34,944 nucleotides of DNA from Lentisphaerota bacterium (lineage in GTDB: Bacteria; Verrucomicrobiota; Lentisphaeria; Victivallales; Victivallaceae). The notes beneath the pieces are model-generated. The model did not search any database, was not told the DNA's origin, and was given only the letters and a program-made list of their open reading frames with translations. The stretch covers positions 1 to 34,944 of the forward strand of contig SUVY01000024.1 of NCBI GenBank assembly GCA_015061775.1, given 5' to 3'. Below are positions 15,952 through 24,964 of this stretch, one piece after another (positions within the stretch are counted from its first letter, which is position 1; every line of letters starts with the position of its first letter). Both the position numbers and the translations under genes were made by a program.

Positions 15952-15980
15952 TTGATATTTTTGTGTTTTTCTATTATATT
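15952..15980 (+). promoter_or_regulatory. sigma70-like promoter upstream of the carboxypeptidase gene
   Basis: TTGATA (15952-15957) and TATATT (15975-15980) are spaced 17 bp in an A/T-rich stretch 50 bp before the ATG at 16031. It is divergent from the aroF-pheA promoter. Confidence 0.55.
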
Positions 15981-16030
15981 CCATAAATTGCATTTACTAT
16001 AAATTTAAATAATACATATATAAGAAAAAA

Positions 16031-17272
16031 ATGAAAGAAAATCTGCAAAAACACTCCCGCTGGCTGCTTCTTGCGGTCGTAATGATATTCATCCACATCG
16101 TTGTTGCCCTCGCCATCAGAGGGTGCGGAACAACAGGAACTGATCCGCAATCACAGGGTGATCAGAAAGACAGCGTCAATGTGGAACAGATAGAGAGTTC
16201 TCCCGGATTCTGGGAGAGGCTTTTCGGCAAGAAGGAGACTCCCAAAAAACCGGAGACTGCTCCGGAAAAGCAGGAGCAGCCGAAACCGGAAGAACCCAAA
16301 AAAGAGGTCATCACCTATCACAGAACCTGCAAGGAGCTTCCGCAGTTCGGCAAACCTTTTGACTTTTCCAAAGCAAGACATGGAGAGCTTCCTGCATACT
16401 TCGTGCCCGGAAGCAAAAACGCCAAGAGCGCGATCGTCGTCGATCTCACGACCAGAAAAGTCCTCTGGGAGAAAAACTGCCGCCTCAAAACCGGAACCGC
16501 CAGCATGGCAAAACTCATGACCCTGCTGCTCTTTATGGAACACCTCGACTCAAAAGAGGACATCACCCTTGATACAGTCGTTACAGTTCCCAAGGGAGTG
16601 ATGCGCGTTCCCCGCTCAGGAGTTGTCTATCTCGCCCCCGGAGAACAATTCAAGTACTCCGATATCGTCAAGGCGGCTTCGATCAAAAGTGCAAATGATG
16701 CCGCCGAAATGCTCGCGCTCGGAGTAGTTGATGATATCTCGAAGTTTCCGGAAATCATGAACAACAAAGCCGCTATCCTCGGTATGACCTCAACCAATTT
16801 TGTGAACGCCCACGGTCTCACCGAAAAGAACGGCTCCTATTCGACCTCTTCCGCCCTCGATATGGTCATCCTCGGAGAACGGCTGCTTGAATACCCCGTT
16901 CTGATGAGCTACTTCTCTACTCAGCAGGCTTCTCTCAGAGAACAGAAGCCGCTCATTTACACCAACACCAACAAACTGGTAAATCCGCGTTACCCCGGTG
17001 TCGATGGAATGAAGACAGGTTTCACCCGGGCCGCCGGTTTCTGTCTTGTGTTTTCCGCAAAACGCGACGGTAAACGTATCATGGGCTGTGTGACCGGCTT
17101 CAAGAGCCGCGTCGATCGCGACCGTTTCTGCCGAAAACTGGTGGATTGGGCGTTCAACCCGGACAAGAAAATCACTCCTGCAAAGAGTTCTCCGAAAAAG
17201 ACGGCGGTCAAGTCATCCGGACGCAAAACGAAGAAACAGACAGCTCCGGCAAAGAGCCGCAAACGCAGATAA
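16031..17272 (+). CDS. D-alanyl-D-alanine carboxypeptidase (S11, DacA/DacF-like)
   Basis: Low-molecular-weight penicillin-binding protein that trims the terminal D-Ala of peptidoglycan stem peptides. 413 residues. An N-terminal hydrophobic anchor (residues 11-29) is followed by Gly-Cys-Gly and then a Pro/Glu/Lys-rich linker (about 65-92). The catalytic triad motifs are all present: SMAK (Ser158, Lys161), SAN (220-222) and KTG (328-330). The C-terminal beta domain and amphipathic anchor helix of typical DacA are lacking; a strongly basic tail (about 380-413, rich in Lys/Arg) takes their place and may bind cell wall or phospholipid. The ribosome site is weak: only AAGAAAAAA precedes the ATG. 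A GH78 gene follows 27 bp downstream and is likely co-transcribed. Attachment by lipidation at Cys32 is possible, but the box is poor (Arg at -2). Confidence 0.9.
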   Translation: MKENLQKHSRWLLLAVVMIFIHIVVALAIRGCGTTGTDPQSQGDQKDSVNVEQIESSPGFWERLFGKKETPKKPETAPEKQEQPKPEEPKKEVITYHRTCKELPQFGKPFDFSKARHGELPAYFVPGSKNAKSAIVVDLTTRKVLWEKNCRLKTGTASMAKLMTLLLFMEHLDSKEDITLDTVVTVPKGVMRVPRSGVVYLAPGEQFKYSDIVKAASIKSANDAAEMLALGVVDDISKFPEIMNNKAAILGMTSTNFVNAHGLTEKNGSYSTSSALDMVILGERLLEYPVLMSYFSTQQASLREQKPLIYTNTNKLVNPRYPGVDGMKTGFTRAAGFCLVFSAKRDGKRIMGCVTGFKSRVDRDRFCRKLVDWAFNPDKKITPAKSSPKKTAVKSSGRKTKKQTAPAKSRKRR

Positions 17273-17299
17273 TAACTATTTTCCAAAGGATTTTATTTT

Positions 17300-20113
17300 A
17301 TGGATATTACAGCAAACTGGATCTGGAAAGATGGTCTATCCGGAACAGAATACAACTCTTTTCTCCTCTTCAAAAGAGATTTCCGTCTTGAAGAGCTTCC
17401 TCAAAACGCAAAAATCGCCGTCACGGCTGATTCCAGATACCGCCTCAAAGTCAATGGCCAATGGTGCGCAGATGGTCCGGCAAGAGCATATTTCAACCAT
17501 TACAGCTACGATGTCATAGACGCTTCAACGCTGCTCAGAACTGGTCTCAACCGCATTGAGTGCGAAGTCCGCTTTTTCGGATGCGGAACTTTTCACCAGA
17601 CACCGCAGAGAGGAGGTTTCCTCTTTCAGCTCGATGCCGATGGCAAGACTGTTCTTGTTTCAGATGACTCCTGGGAGGCGGCAGTCTCGCCGCAATGGGT
17701 GAGCAATACTCCCAAACAGGCTCCGCAGATGGCTCCGTGGGAGCTTTTTGATGCTTCTGTGACCGACGCTCCGCAGTGGGGAAAATGCTATGTGATTTCT
17801 GACGTACACAACGCTCCGTGGCAAAATCTTTACCCGCGGGAGACTCCGATGCTCACCCGCGAAGAGGCTCTGCTCAAGCGCGTCGTGGTTTGCCGCGCTG
17901 TTGAAAAAGAGTATGACACCATCTCTTTTTACCCGCGCCGTATGCGCTTTCAGAAAAACTTCAGTATAAATAATCAGGATGTTGTTCCGCTGGTGTTCGC
18001 GCTCGAAGTGAACTCTCCGGAAGTGCAGAAAATCACTCCGCGCTGCATAAATCTCGAACTCACCGTCAACGGTACAGCTCCGGATGAAGACGGCTCATTT
18101 CTGCTGCGAAAGGGGAAAAACACTTTCGTTTGCGCGATGAGAGTATTCTGCGGTCACGATCCTAACAACATGCTCGCATGGAGCAAAAGCTGCGCTCTTG
18201 AAATAACTTCGGCAAAATATGTTATCTTTGATGACATTTGCTCTCTCTCAGCCGATGTTCCGCTCCATCCGTGGGCAAACAAAGAATTCCAGGCCAAAGA
18301 AAAAGAGTATCAGAAAATCAAAGATACTATATTCAAATTCAAAGATTTTTCGGAATTCATATCCGCTTATCCTGACGCGGAAGACTTCTCCGAAGGAATC
18401 CTCACAGAAGGCTCAGGAGCTGTTTCGGCACACCACATGGAAATACTCGACACCCCCGTCAAGGTGGAAAATCCTCAGCATATAATTTACCCGGACGACC
18501 GCGTTTGCATCGTTCATCCGGCGGACGGCTGCGATGTACAGCTGCTCTGCGACCTCGGAACTCAGAGCGTAGGATACTGGAATTTCGTACTCAACGCTCC
18601 CGCCGGAACGATCGTAGATCTTGCAGGGTTTGAATATCTGACTCCGGAAGGCATATTACAGGCTCCGGGCGAGCGTTATTTAAACTCTATGCGATACATC
18701 TGCAAAGAGGGGCTCAACCGCTATACCAGCGCAATGCGGCGCGGAGGCAGGTATGTCACAATCACCTTGCGCAACATTACTTCTCCCGTTGAGTTCCGCA
18801 GTTTCCGCATGGTCGAATCGACCTACCCGACTGCGTTTGACGGAGAGTTCAAATGCAGCGATATCAGACTTGAAAAAATCTACAACATATCCGCCCGTAC
18901 CCTCAAACTCTGCATGGAGGATACCTTTACCGACTGCCCGCTCTATGAACAGACCTTCTGGGTCGGAGACGCCCGCAACGAAAGCATTTTTGCAATGAAC
19001 TCCTGTGGAGCATACGATATTGTCCGCCATTGCATCAGGCTTACCGCTGAGTCGCTCGGACATCTTCCGCTGATCGGTTGTCAGGTTCCGTCCGGCTGGA
19101 GCGTACAGATCCCGGCTTTCGGCTACATGTGGGTCATGTCGATCGAGGATTACTACCGGGAAACTGCGGATATCGATTTCATCAGGGAGATGTATCCTGC
19201 TGTCAAAGAACTTATCGACCGCTCGTTCAAACTCTGCGATAATGAGATCGGATTGTTGAGGACTTACGATTGGAACTTTATTGATTGGAGCAACATGGAC
19301 TCCAACCATCCCTACATGCTCTACAACAGCTTCATGTTTGCCGGAGCTCTGCGCTGCGCATCCCGACTCGCAGAACTCATTGGAAAAACAGAGGAATCCG
19401 GAAAGCTCACCTCTGACGCAGAACGTATTTCCCAGACCCTGGCAAAATACTGGAACGAACGCAAACAGGCGTTTCCGGAAGCTCTTGAGGAAGACGGTAC
19501 TCCGGATGAAAACTACTCCATCCACACCAGCTTGCTCGCCCTGCTCTTCGAGGCTGTCAAACCCAGCTGCGAAGCCGCGGTCAAAACCAATATACTCGGA
19601 GACCGCAACGATCTGCTGCCGGTCGGTTCTCCGTTTTTCACCTATTATCTCCACGAACTTTACGAGCGGCTCGGAGCATGGGAACAGAGTTACAGCAAGA
19701 TCTGCCGCGACTATCTCAAAATGCTCGAATTCGACGCAACCACCGTCTGGGAGACTTTTGCCGAAGCCAATTACGACCATACTCACACAAACTCCGCCTT
19801 CTTCCCGACCCGGAGCAACTGTCATGCGTGGTCATCTATTCCCCTTGAGCTCTTCCCCAGGCTGCTGCTGGGCATCAGACGCGCTGCCGACGGCTGCAGG
19901 GAGTTCACCATAAGCCCCTATACAGCCGACCTTGATTTCGCCTCCGGAGCAAGAACAACGCCTTGGGGAAAAGTCGAAGTCAAATGGCAGGCCGACCGCC
20001 AAAACAACCGTCTCAACATCATCTGCCGCCATCCGCAGGAAATCAAATGCAGCTTCGTTCCCAACGTCAGCACCGATGATTTCGATGTTGAATTTACCGA
20101 TGTGATATGCTGA
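17300..20113 (+). CDS. GH78-family alpha-L-rhamnosidase-like glycoside hydrolase
   Basis: Predicted inverting glycoside hydrolase that releases terminal L-rhamnose from plant or bacterial glycans. 937 residues and no signal peptide, so probably cytoplasmic, acting on imported oligosaccharides. The N-terminus resembles the beta-sandwich domains of the family (ADSRYRLKVNGQWCADGPARAY, residues about 43-64). The (alpha/alpha)6 catalytic domain (about 510-850) has DTFTDCPLYEQTFWVGDARNE, the GH78 hallmark related to DCPxRDExxxWxGDA; here Glu is kept but Arg is replaced by Gln. It also has YDWNFIDWSN and WETFAEANYDH, plus a His in SNCHAWSSIP. The C-terminal beta domain ends in TPWGKVEVKWQ. The altered hallmark means the substrate could differ from rhamnose. 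AAAGGA lies 9 nt before ATG. The gene sits between dac and tadB and shows no functional link to them. Confidence 0.85.
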   Translation: MDITANWIWKDGLSGTEYNSFLLFKRDFRLEELPQNAKIAVTADSRYRLKVNGQWCADGPARAYFNHYSYDVIDASTLLRTGLNRIECEVRFFGCGTFHQTPQRGGFLFQLDADGKTVLVSDDSWEAAVSPQWVSNTPKQAPQMAPWELFDASVTDAPQWGKCYVISDVHNAPWQNLYPRETPMLTREEALLKRVVVCRAVEKEYDTISFYPRRMRFQKNFSINNQDVVPLVFALEVNSPEVQKITPRCINLELTVNGTAPDEDGSFLLRKGKNTFVCAMRVFCGHDPNNMLAWSKSCALEITSAKYVIFDDICSLSADVPLHPWANKEFQAKEKEYQKIKDTIFKFKDFSEFISAYPDAEDFSEGILTEGSGAVSAHHMEILDTPVKVENPQHIIYPDDRVCIVHPADGCDVQLLCDLGTQSVGYWNFVLNAPAGTIVDLAGFEYLTPEGILQAPGERYLNSMRYICKEGLNRYTSAMRRGGRYVTITLRNITSPVEFRSFRMVESTYPTAFDGEFKCSDIRLEKIYNISARTLKLCMEDTFTDCPLYEQTFWVGDARNESIFAMNSCGAYDIVRHCIRLTAESLGHLPLIGCQVPSGWSVQIPAFGYMWVMSIEDYYRETADIDFIREMYPAVKELIDRSFKLCDNEIGLLRTYDWNFIDWSNMDSNHPYMLYNSFMFAGALRCASRLAELIGKTEESGKLTSDAERISQTLAKYWNERKQAFPEALEEDGTPDENYSIHTSLLALLFEAVKPSCEAAVKTNILGDRNDLLPVGSPFFTYYLHELYERLGAWEQSYSKICRDYLKMLEFDATTVWETFAEANYDHTHTNSAFFPTRSNCHAWSSIPLELFPRLLLGIRRAADGCREFTISPYTADLDFASGARTTPWGKVEVKWQADRQNNRLNIICRHPQEIKCSFVPNVSTDDFDVEFTDVIC

Positions 20114-20133
20114 ACAAAACAAGGAGTTAAAGG

Positions 20134-21024
20134 ATGTCCCTCTTCCAGCACTCGTTTTTTCCCGCGTTCTTCGCATTTGCCGGAGTGACGATCGCAGCTT
20201 ATTCGTTGATCGAATTCGCCATCTTTATCGCCGCCCGTTACCGCGAACGTTATCTCGAAGAGGCAAAAACAGAACTGGATGACGTCCTTATACAGATGCC
20301 GGCTGGAAGAGTTCTGGATATTTCCATCGCAGTAAGTGTACTCGGAGCCGTCGTGACGCTGGTGATAACAGCCGCACGCATGGATGACTTCGCATGGCAT
20401 TGGGGAGTTTTGTTCGCGTTCATCGCCGGAGCGGCGTTGTTTCCGCTGCCCAGAGTGCTGCTCAAAACGCTCAAGAAAAAACGTCTGCAAAAGTTCAATC
20501 TCCAGCTTGAGGACGCTCTCGGAATGATGTCAAGTGCTCTCAAAGCTGGTTTCAGTATCCACCAGGCTCTCGAAGAGATCGCAAACTGCGATATGCATCC
20601 GGTCGGAATCGAATTCAGACTGCTGACCAATGAACTCAGGCTCGGCGTTCCCCTCGATCAGGCTCTCGAAAACATGAACCGCAGAGTGGAATCCGACGAC
20701 TTTGAACTCGTAGTCACTGCGATCATCACCGCAAGACAGACCGGAGGCGAACTCTCAGCGGCTCTCGAAAGAGTCGCAGGACTCATAAGAGAACGCGTCC
20801 GCATCGCCCAGAAAGTCCACGCTCTTACCGCCATGGGCAGACTTCAGGCTATAATGATCGGAGCAATGCCGTTCCTGCTGCTCATCGGTCTCAACCACAT
20901 CGCTCCGCAGATGATGGAAATATTTTTCAACAGCGCATTCGGAATAATCTCGCTCGCCGCGGTCATCGTTCTCGTGATCTGCGGATTCCTCGCCATCAAG
21001 AAAATAACCACTATCGAGGTTTGA
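20134..21024 (+). CDS. tadB: Tad-type secretion inner-membrane protein TadB (T2SSF domain)
   Basis: Inner-membrane platform protein of a tight-adherence (Tad/Flp) type pilus or secretion system, thought to couple the ATPase TadA to pilin assembly. 296 residues. A membrane helix (about 9-33), a pair of helices (about 62-108), then the T2SSF domain (LQLEDALGMMSSALKAGFSIHQALEEIA and TARQTGGELSAALERVAGLIRER) and two C-terminal helices (about 240-290). The ribosome site AAGGAG lies 8 nt before the ATG. TadC follows after 4 bp, as usual for Tad loci. No tadA, flp pilin, rcpA or prepilin peptidase gene lies in the window, so the rest of the machine must be elsewhere or absent. Confidence 0.88.
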   Translation: MSLFQHSFFPAFFAFAGVTIAAYSLIEFAIFIAARYRERYLEEAKTELDDVLIQMPAGRVLDISIAVSVLGAVVTLVITAARMDDFAWHWGVLFAFIAGAALFPLPRVLLKTLKKKRLQKFNLQLEDALGMMSSALKAGFSIHQALEEIANCDMHPVGIEFRLLTNELRLGVPLDQALENMNRRVESDDFELVVTAIITARQTGGELSAALERVAGLIRERVRIAQKVHALTAMGRLQAIMIGAMPFLLLIGLNHIAPQMMEIFFNSAFGIISLAAVIVLVICGFLAIKKITTIEV

Positions 21025-21028
21025 AATC

Positions 21029-21907
21029 ATGGATACTCTGCTGACTTTTGCCGCCGCAGTATTTTCCGGGATCGCCGCAGGATGTTTCTTTTATATCGCA
21101 CTCGGCGCAGCATTCAATGCAAAACTCGAAACGGCTGATACGGAAAACAAAAATAAATTTCCGCTGCTTATCAGAATAATGCTTCCTCTCTGCGGACTCT
21201 TCCGCAATATGGTGAAGAAAAATGACTTCACCACGTGGAAAAAGAGCTCTTCCGCCAATTTGAAGATGGCTGGATTTGCTGAAGATGAGATGAACTGCGA
21301 AGATTATATATCTCTGCGTTTTGCCTTCTTTCTGCTCGCAACGCTGATAATCTTTATCGGAGCTCTCAGCGGAAGAATGATGATCACTCTGATCATGGCG
21401 ATCCTGCTTGCCGTCTATCCGGAAGTATGGCTCAAAGCAATCATCAAACGCCGCCATACAGAAATAATGAAAGCCCTTCCTAACGTGCTTGATCTGCTCA
21501 CGCTTTCGGTAGAGTCAGGACGCGATCTTATTTCAAGTTTACGCGATATACTCGCAAGAAGGAAACCGGACGCTCTCGGAGAAGAGTTGACCAGAACTTT
21601 CCATGAGATCCAGCTCGGACGCAAACGGGTCGAAGCTCTGCGTTCGCTTGCCGACCGGGTGCGTCAGGTCGATCTCACCGCAACGGTAAATGCCATCATC
21701 CAGGCTGAAGAGCTGGGTGTAAGCATCGGCAAACAACTTCGTATCCAAAGCGACAGTCAGCGGGCGAAACGCTTTTCTCTGGCTGAAAAACTCGCCAATG
21801 AAGCCGCGGTCAAAATCATCATCCCGGTGGTGATTTTTATTCTTCCGGCAGTTTTTATCATCCTGCTCGGACCGCTTGCCATTCAAACATTGAGGATGTT
21901 CAACTGA
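21029..21907 (+). CDS. tadC: Tad-type secretion inner-membrane protein TadC (T2SSF domain)
   Basis: Partner of TadB in the Tad inner-membrane platform. 292 residues. An N-terminal hydrophobic segment (about 3-26), two helices near 98-140, the T2SSF domain (ALPNVLDLLTLSVESGRDLISSL and RVRQVDLTATVNAIIQAEELG) and a C-terminal hydrophobic segment IPVVIFILPAVFIILLGPLA. The motif EELGVSIGKQLRIQSDSQRAKR is typical of TadC. GAGG lies 9 nt before the ATG, and the gene is almost contiguous with tadB and with the DUF192 gene after it, so the three are likely translated from one message. Confidence 0.88.
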   Translation: MDTLLTFAAAVFSGIAAGCFFYIALGAAFNAKLETADTENKNKFPLLIRIMLPLCGLFRNMVKKNDFTTWKKSSSANLKMAGFAEDEMNCEDYISLRFAFFLLATLIIFIGALSGRMMITLIMAILLAVYPEVWLKAIIKRRHTEIMKALPNVLDLLTLSVESGRDLISSLRDILARRKPDALGEELTRTFHEIQLGRKRVEALRSLADRVRQVDLTATVNAIIQAEELGVSIGKQLRIQSDSQRAKRFSLAEKLANEAAVKIIIPVVIFILPAVFIILLGPLAIQTLRMFN

Positions 21908-21908
21908 G

Positions 21909-22253
21909 ATGGTAAGTATATCCGGAAACAACGCTGTATTATGCCGACACGAATTGACCGCAAGGAGTTTTTTCCAGCGGCTCACCGGACTTTTGACCAG
22001 AAAGTTCTCAAAGGAGCTTGACGGAATGATCTTTGAAAACTGCAATGCCGTACATACATTTGGTATGAGATACTCCATAGATGTCGTGTTTTATACCAAC
22101 GACATGAAAATATGCGCAGCGAAAAGCGATCTCAAACCGTTCCGTATATTTTCTGCCGGAGTGTTTAAAAAATGTTCCGTTCTGGAGCTTCCGGCAGGAA
22201 CAATAGAGAGTTCCGGCTGTAAAATCGGAGATTTACTCAAAATAACTGAATAA
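21909..22253 (+). CDS. DUF192 family protein
   Basis: A 114-residue protein of the DUF192 family. The family motifs are visible: RSFFQRLTGLLTRK (usually R..GLM), then DGMIFENCNAVHTFGMRYSIDVVFY (usually G..F....VHTFFM...IDVVF) and VLELPAGTIESSGCKIGD. Other members carry a signal peptide; this one does not, so it looks cytoplasmic. The function of the family is not settled. The start lies 1 bp after the tadC stop codon, so it is translationally coupled and its product may serve the Tad system. A promoter for the next gene begins just after its stop codon. Confidence 0.8.
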   Translation: MVSISGNNAVLCRHELTARSFFQRLTGLLTRKFSKELDGMIFENCNAVHTFGMRYSIDVVFYTNDMKICAAKSDLKPFRIFSAGVFKKCSVLELPAGTIESSGCKIGDLLKITE

Positions 22254-22269
22254 AAATCACTTCCTTTTA

Positions 22270-22297
22270 TTGACAAAATCAACTGCGATGATATCTT
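22270..22297 (+). promoter_or_regulatory. sigma70-like promoter before the FHA-PEGA pair
   Basis: Consensus TTGACA (22270-22275) and TATCTT (22292-22297) are spaced 16 bp. The predicted start near 22304 is about 32 nt before the ATG at 22336. It makes the FHA/PEGA pair a potential separate transcription unit within the co-directional run. Confidence 0.55.
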
Positions 22298-22335
22298 ATA
22301 TTATATAGTTGCAACATAACATTGAAGAAATAAAG

Positions 22336-23634
22336 ATGAAAATTACTTTTTCAAGCGGAGAGCTTGCCGGAAAAACATCAGTTTTTTCAGAAAGCAGCAT
22401 CACTATCGGCAGAGAGCCGGATAATATCCTCTGCCTTGAAACAGGTGGTGTATCAAGATACCATGCGGTAATAAACTGCGTTTCAGGAGTTTGGAGTATT
22501 TCCGACCTCGGCAGCACCAATGGAGTAAAAATAAACGGAATCCCTGTCACGGCGGAAAATCTCAATGAAAACGACTGCGTGACTATCGGAGAACACTCTT
22601 TTACCGTTTCAGAACTCCAAAGCGACGCCGAGAACGGCATTTTGCTTGAACGCTTCAAAACTCCCCTGTTCTCTATCAAGAAAGATGAGAGAAAAGATGG
22701 AGATGCCCCAACAGAGACTGCAGGAAAAAAACGGATTTTTTCCAACCGACTCTACTACACCATCATTGCCTGTCTTGCGGTAATGGGTATCACAGCAGCG
22801 GTAAAAATGTTTTCCTCTCCTGATTCTTCCGAAAAAAATTCAGCCGCTTCACGCGCGGATGAACAGCTCGAAACCATCGTTTTTGAACGGGTGAAATATT
22901 TTGAAGCCAATATATTCCGCTTTGCGATGACGCTCGATGGAAACAAGGCAAGCTTCACCATAGATGATGCCGCAACTGAAAGACACTCCAAAATCATCAC
23001 CAAAAACGACCCTCCCGGAGCTGATTTGTTGAAAAGTCAGCTGCTCTCTTCCGGACTTATGGATAAGAAAAGCGATATCCAGCCGGGAAAACGCAACTCT
23101 TATACCAGATTGGTGCTGATATCCAACAAACGATGCGTAGAATACCGTATTGAAAATGACAATCTGCCTCCGGATATCGCAGATGCTTCATCTGCCGTTG
23201 ATGAGTTTGCTGAAAGCTGCGGAATGATCACTGTATCGCGCACCAGCGAAGAGGTCATGCAGATTGCCGCCGATAACTTTGAAAAGGCTGAAGAACTTTT
23301 TGCAAACTTTCAGTCTGCTCCGGAAAACCTGCGCGATGCCATTGCCAAATACAAGGTGACGGTTACCTATCTCTCGCAGTATTCCCCCGCGCCTCCGATG
23401 GCTGCACGGGCAATGCGCCAGCTGATAAAGGCGGAAGAGGTCAGAAGCAAACTGCTCAAAGAGCTGCGGCTCGAAGAGACCAGATACCTCGACTCAAATC
23501 AGCTTGAAGCCTTGCGCGACGTTTACAGCAAAATGCTCAAATACACCGATCCCGGAACAAAATCCTACGATCGCACCAAACGAAAACTTTTCAAACTCGA
23601 CAGTGCGCTGTCCAAAATGGGGAACAGACGATGA
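22336..23634 (+). CDS. FHA-domain membrane protein
   Basis: About 432 residues. An N-terminal cytoplasmic forkhead-associated domain (about 1-95) reads phosphothreonine signals: SITIGREPDNIL, VSRYHAVI, SDLGSTNGVKINGIPV and CVTIGEHSF contain the conserved GR, SRxH and NG residues. A single membrane helix (about 136-156, YYTIIACLAVMGITAAVKMF) leads to an extracytoplasmic part of about 270 residues, alpha-helical and charged at its end. The ATG at 22336 was chosen; the frame extends to a TTG at 22309 that would overlap the predicted transcript start. Its last codons overlap the next gene (ATGA), tying it to the PEGA lipoprotein. I infer a sensor or scaffold that links phosphorylation in the cytoplasm to the periplasm, possibly for the Tad machinery encoded upstream. 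Confidence 0.82.
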   Translation: MKITFSSGELAGKTSVFSESSITIGREPDNILCLETGGVSRYHAVINCVSGVWSISDLGSTNGVKINGIPVTAENLNENDCVTIGEHSFTVSELQSDAENGILLERFKTPLFSIKKDERKDGDAPTETAGKKRIFSNRLYYTIIACLAVMGITAAVKMFSSPDSSEKNSAASRADEQLETIVFERVKYFEANIFRFAMTLDGNKASFTIDDAATERHSKIITKNDPPGADLLKSQLLSSGLMDKKSDIQPGKRNSYTRLVLISNKRCVEYRIENDNLPPDIADASSAVDEFAESCGMITVSRTSEEVMQIAADNFEKAEELFANFQSAPENLRDAIAKYKVTVTYLSQYSPAPPMAARAMRQLIKAEEVRSKLLKELRLEETRYLDSNQLEALRDVYSKMLKYTDPGTKSYDRTKRKLFKLDSALSKMGNRR

Positions 23635-24944
23635 AATATTCACTCTATTCAACTATTCTTGTACTGCTGCTCTGTCTTGTCTGCACCGGATGCGGTAAGA
23701 GAGACTCCAGAAGCCGCCTGTCGATCGAGGGACGCCCCGGCAGAGTTCTTGTGCTCGACCGGAAAACTACGGTCAAACTCGACAAAACGATGCAGATACA
23801 GCTTCCTGCCGGACGCCACCTGCTGGAAGTATCTGAACCGGGTCACGAGACTGTTTACACAATGACTGTCCTCAAGCCGGGAAAAAAATACAGTTTCAAA
23901 CCTTCAATGAGACAAATCAGCTCCGGAGTACTTATCGAAAGCGAACCGCGCGGAGCCAAAGTGGAGTTTCAAGGCAGCGTCAAAGGAACTACTCCTATTG
24001 TGATACGCGATCTTACTCCCGGCAAATACACAGCACACCTTTCCATGCCGGGATTTGCCAAACGCGAAGTAACTTGGATCATCAAAGATGCGCGCCCCCT
24101 GCCCAAAATCAAAGCGGTGCTCGCCTCCAACACCGCGAAAGTAAGAATCTCCTCAAAACCAGCCGGAGCCAAGATATACATAGATGATGTGCAGGTCGGA
24201 ACCACTCCGTTTGAAGGAAACATCGAAACCGGACAGCACCGTTTGAAACTTGTACGCAAGGGGTATATCGAACATATAACCCAGCTCAACATCAACAAAC
24301 CTGCCGCAATAAGCAAAACATTTGCGTTGAGAGCCCGTCCCGGAGTAATACGTCTCATCAGCACTCCTGCCGGAGCTGCGGTCAGCATCAACGGGGAAAA
24401 ACGCGGAAACACCCCAATCACCCTCGAACTCGATGCCGGCAAACACAAAATCACGGTGGAAAAGGATGGTTTCGACCCAACAGAAAAAAGAATAACCGTC
24501 GTTCCTGCGCAGAAAGAAGAGATGATAATAAACCTCTGCAGCGCAACTGGAAGTGCACGTTTCCTGATCTATCCCGGAAATGTCTCCATGCGCCTGGACG
24601 GAAAAGATATGGGCAAAGTTCCGACAACCGGAGACGGCCCCAAAGAGGTCATATTCAAAAATCTAACTCCGGGAACACATATACTCGACTTGAGCCATCC
24701 GCTTGCAAACTCATCTACCAAGCCATACAAATTTAAGATAATCAAAGGACAAATGTATCAGCCGGACAAACCCATCGAAATATGGGTGCGCAACTGCGAA
24801 GTCACTCACGTTGACGGCAGAAAAGAACAGGGTATGCTCTACTACAAAAATCAGGAAGGTATCATGTTCGGTCACATGCCGAAAATCAAATTTTTCCTCA
24901 AAAACAATCAATATAAGTCGCTCAGAATGTTGAGCAACGACTGA
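23631..24944 (+). CDS. PEGA-repeat lipoprotein
   Basis: A 437-residue predicted lipoprotein. Signal peptide MKYSLYSTILVLLLCLVCTGC, with the lipobox Cys at residue 21 (Cys at -3 is unusual, but -1 Gly fits). Four PEGA-type beta modules follow: ESEPRGAKVEFQGSVKGTTP, SSKPAGAKIYIDDVQVGTTP, STPAGAAVSINGEKRGNTP, and a diverged one (YPGNVSMRLDGKDMGKVPT). Each has the family's PxGAxVxxxGxxxGxTP pattern. PEGA modules occur in surface or periplasmic proteins and are thought to bind wall or protein partners. The start overlaps the FHA gene by 4 bp, so the two products are probably made in step and may interact across the periplasm. There are no enzyme motifs. Confidence 0.88.
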   Translation: MKYSLYSTILVLLLCLVCTGCGKRDSRSRLSIEGRPGRVLVLDRKTTVKLDKTMQIQLPAGRHLLEVSEPGHETVYTMTVLKPGKKYSFKPSMRQISSGVLIESEPRGAKVEFQGSVKGTTPIVIRDLTPGKYTAHLSMPGFAKREVTWIIKDARPLPKIKAVLASNTAKVRISSKPAGAKIYIDDVQVGTTPFEGNIETGQHRLKLVRKGYIEHITQLNINKPAAISKTFALRARPGVIRLISTPAGAAVSINGEKRGNTPITLELDAGKHKITVEKDGFDPTEKRITVVPAQKEEMIINLCSATGSARFLIYPGNVSMRLDGKDMGKVPTTGDGPKEVIFKNLTPGTHILDLSHPLANSSTKPYKFKIIKGQMYQPDKPIEIWVRNCEVTHVDGRKEQGMLYYKNQEGIMFGHMPKIKFFLKNNQYKSLRMLSND

Positions 24945-24964
24945 AATAAAAAGGACGTTCTGTT

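Noticed and set aside
18680-19825. Minus-strand frame of 381 codons inside the GH78 gene
   Set aside because: Antisense shadow produced by codon bias; no ribosome site, no family motifs, and the sense strand encodes the GH78 hallmark.
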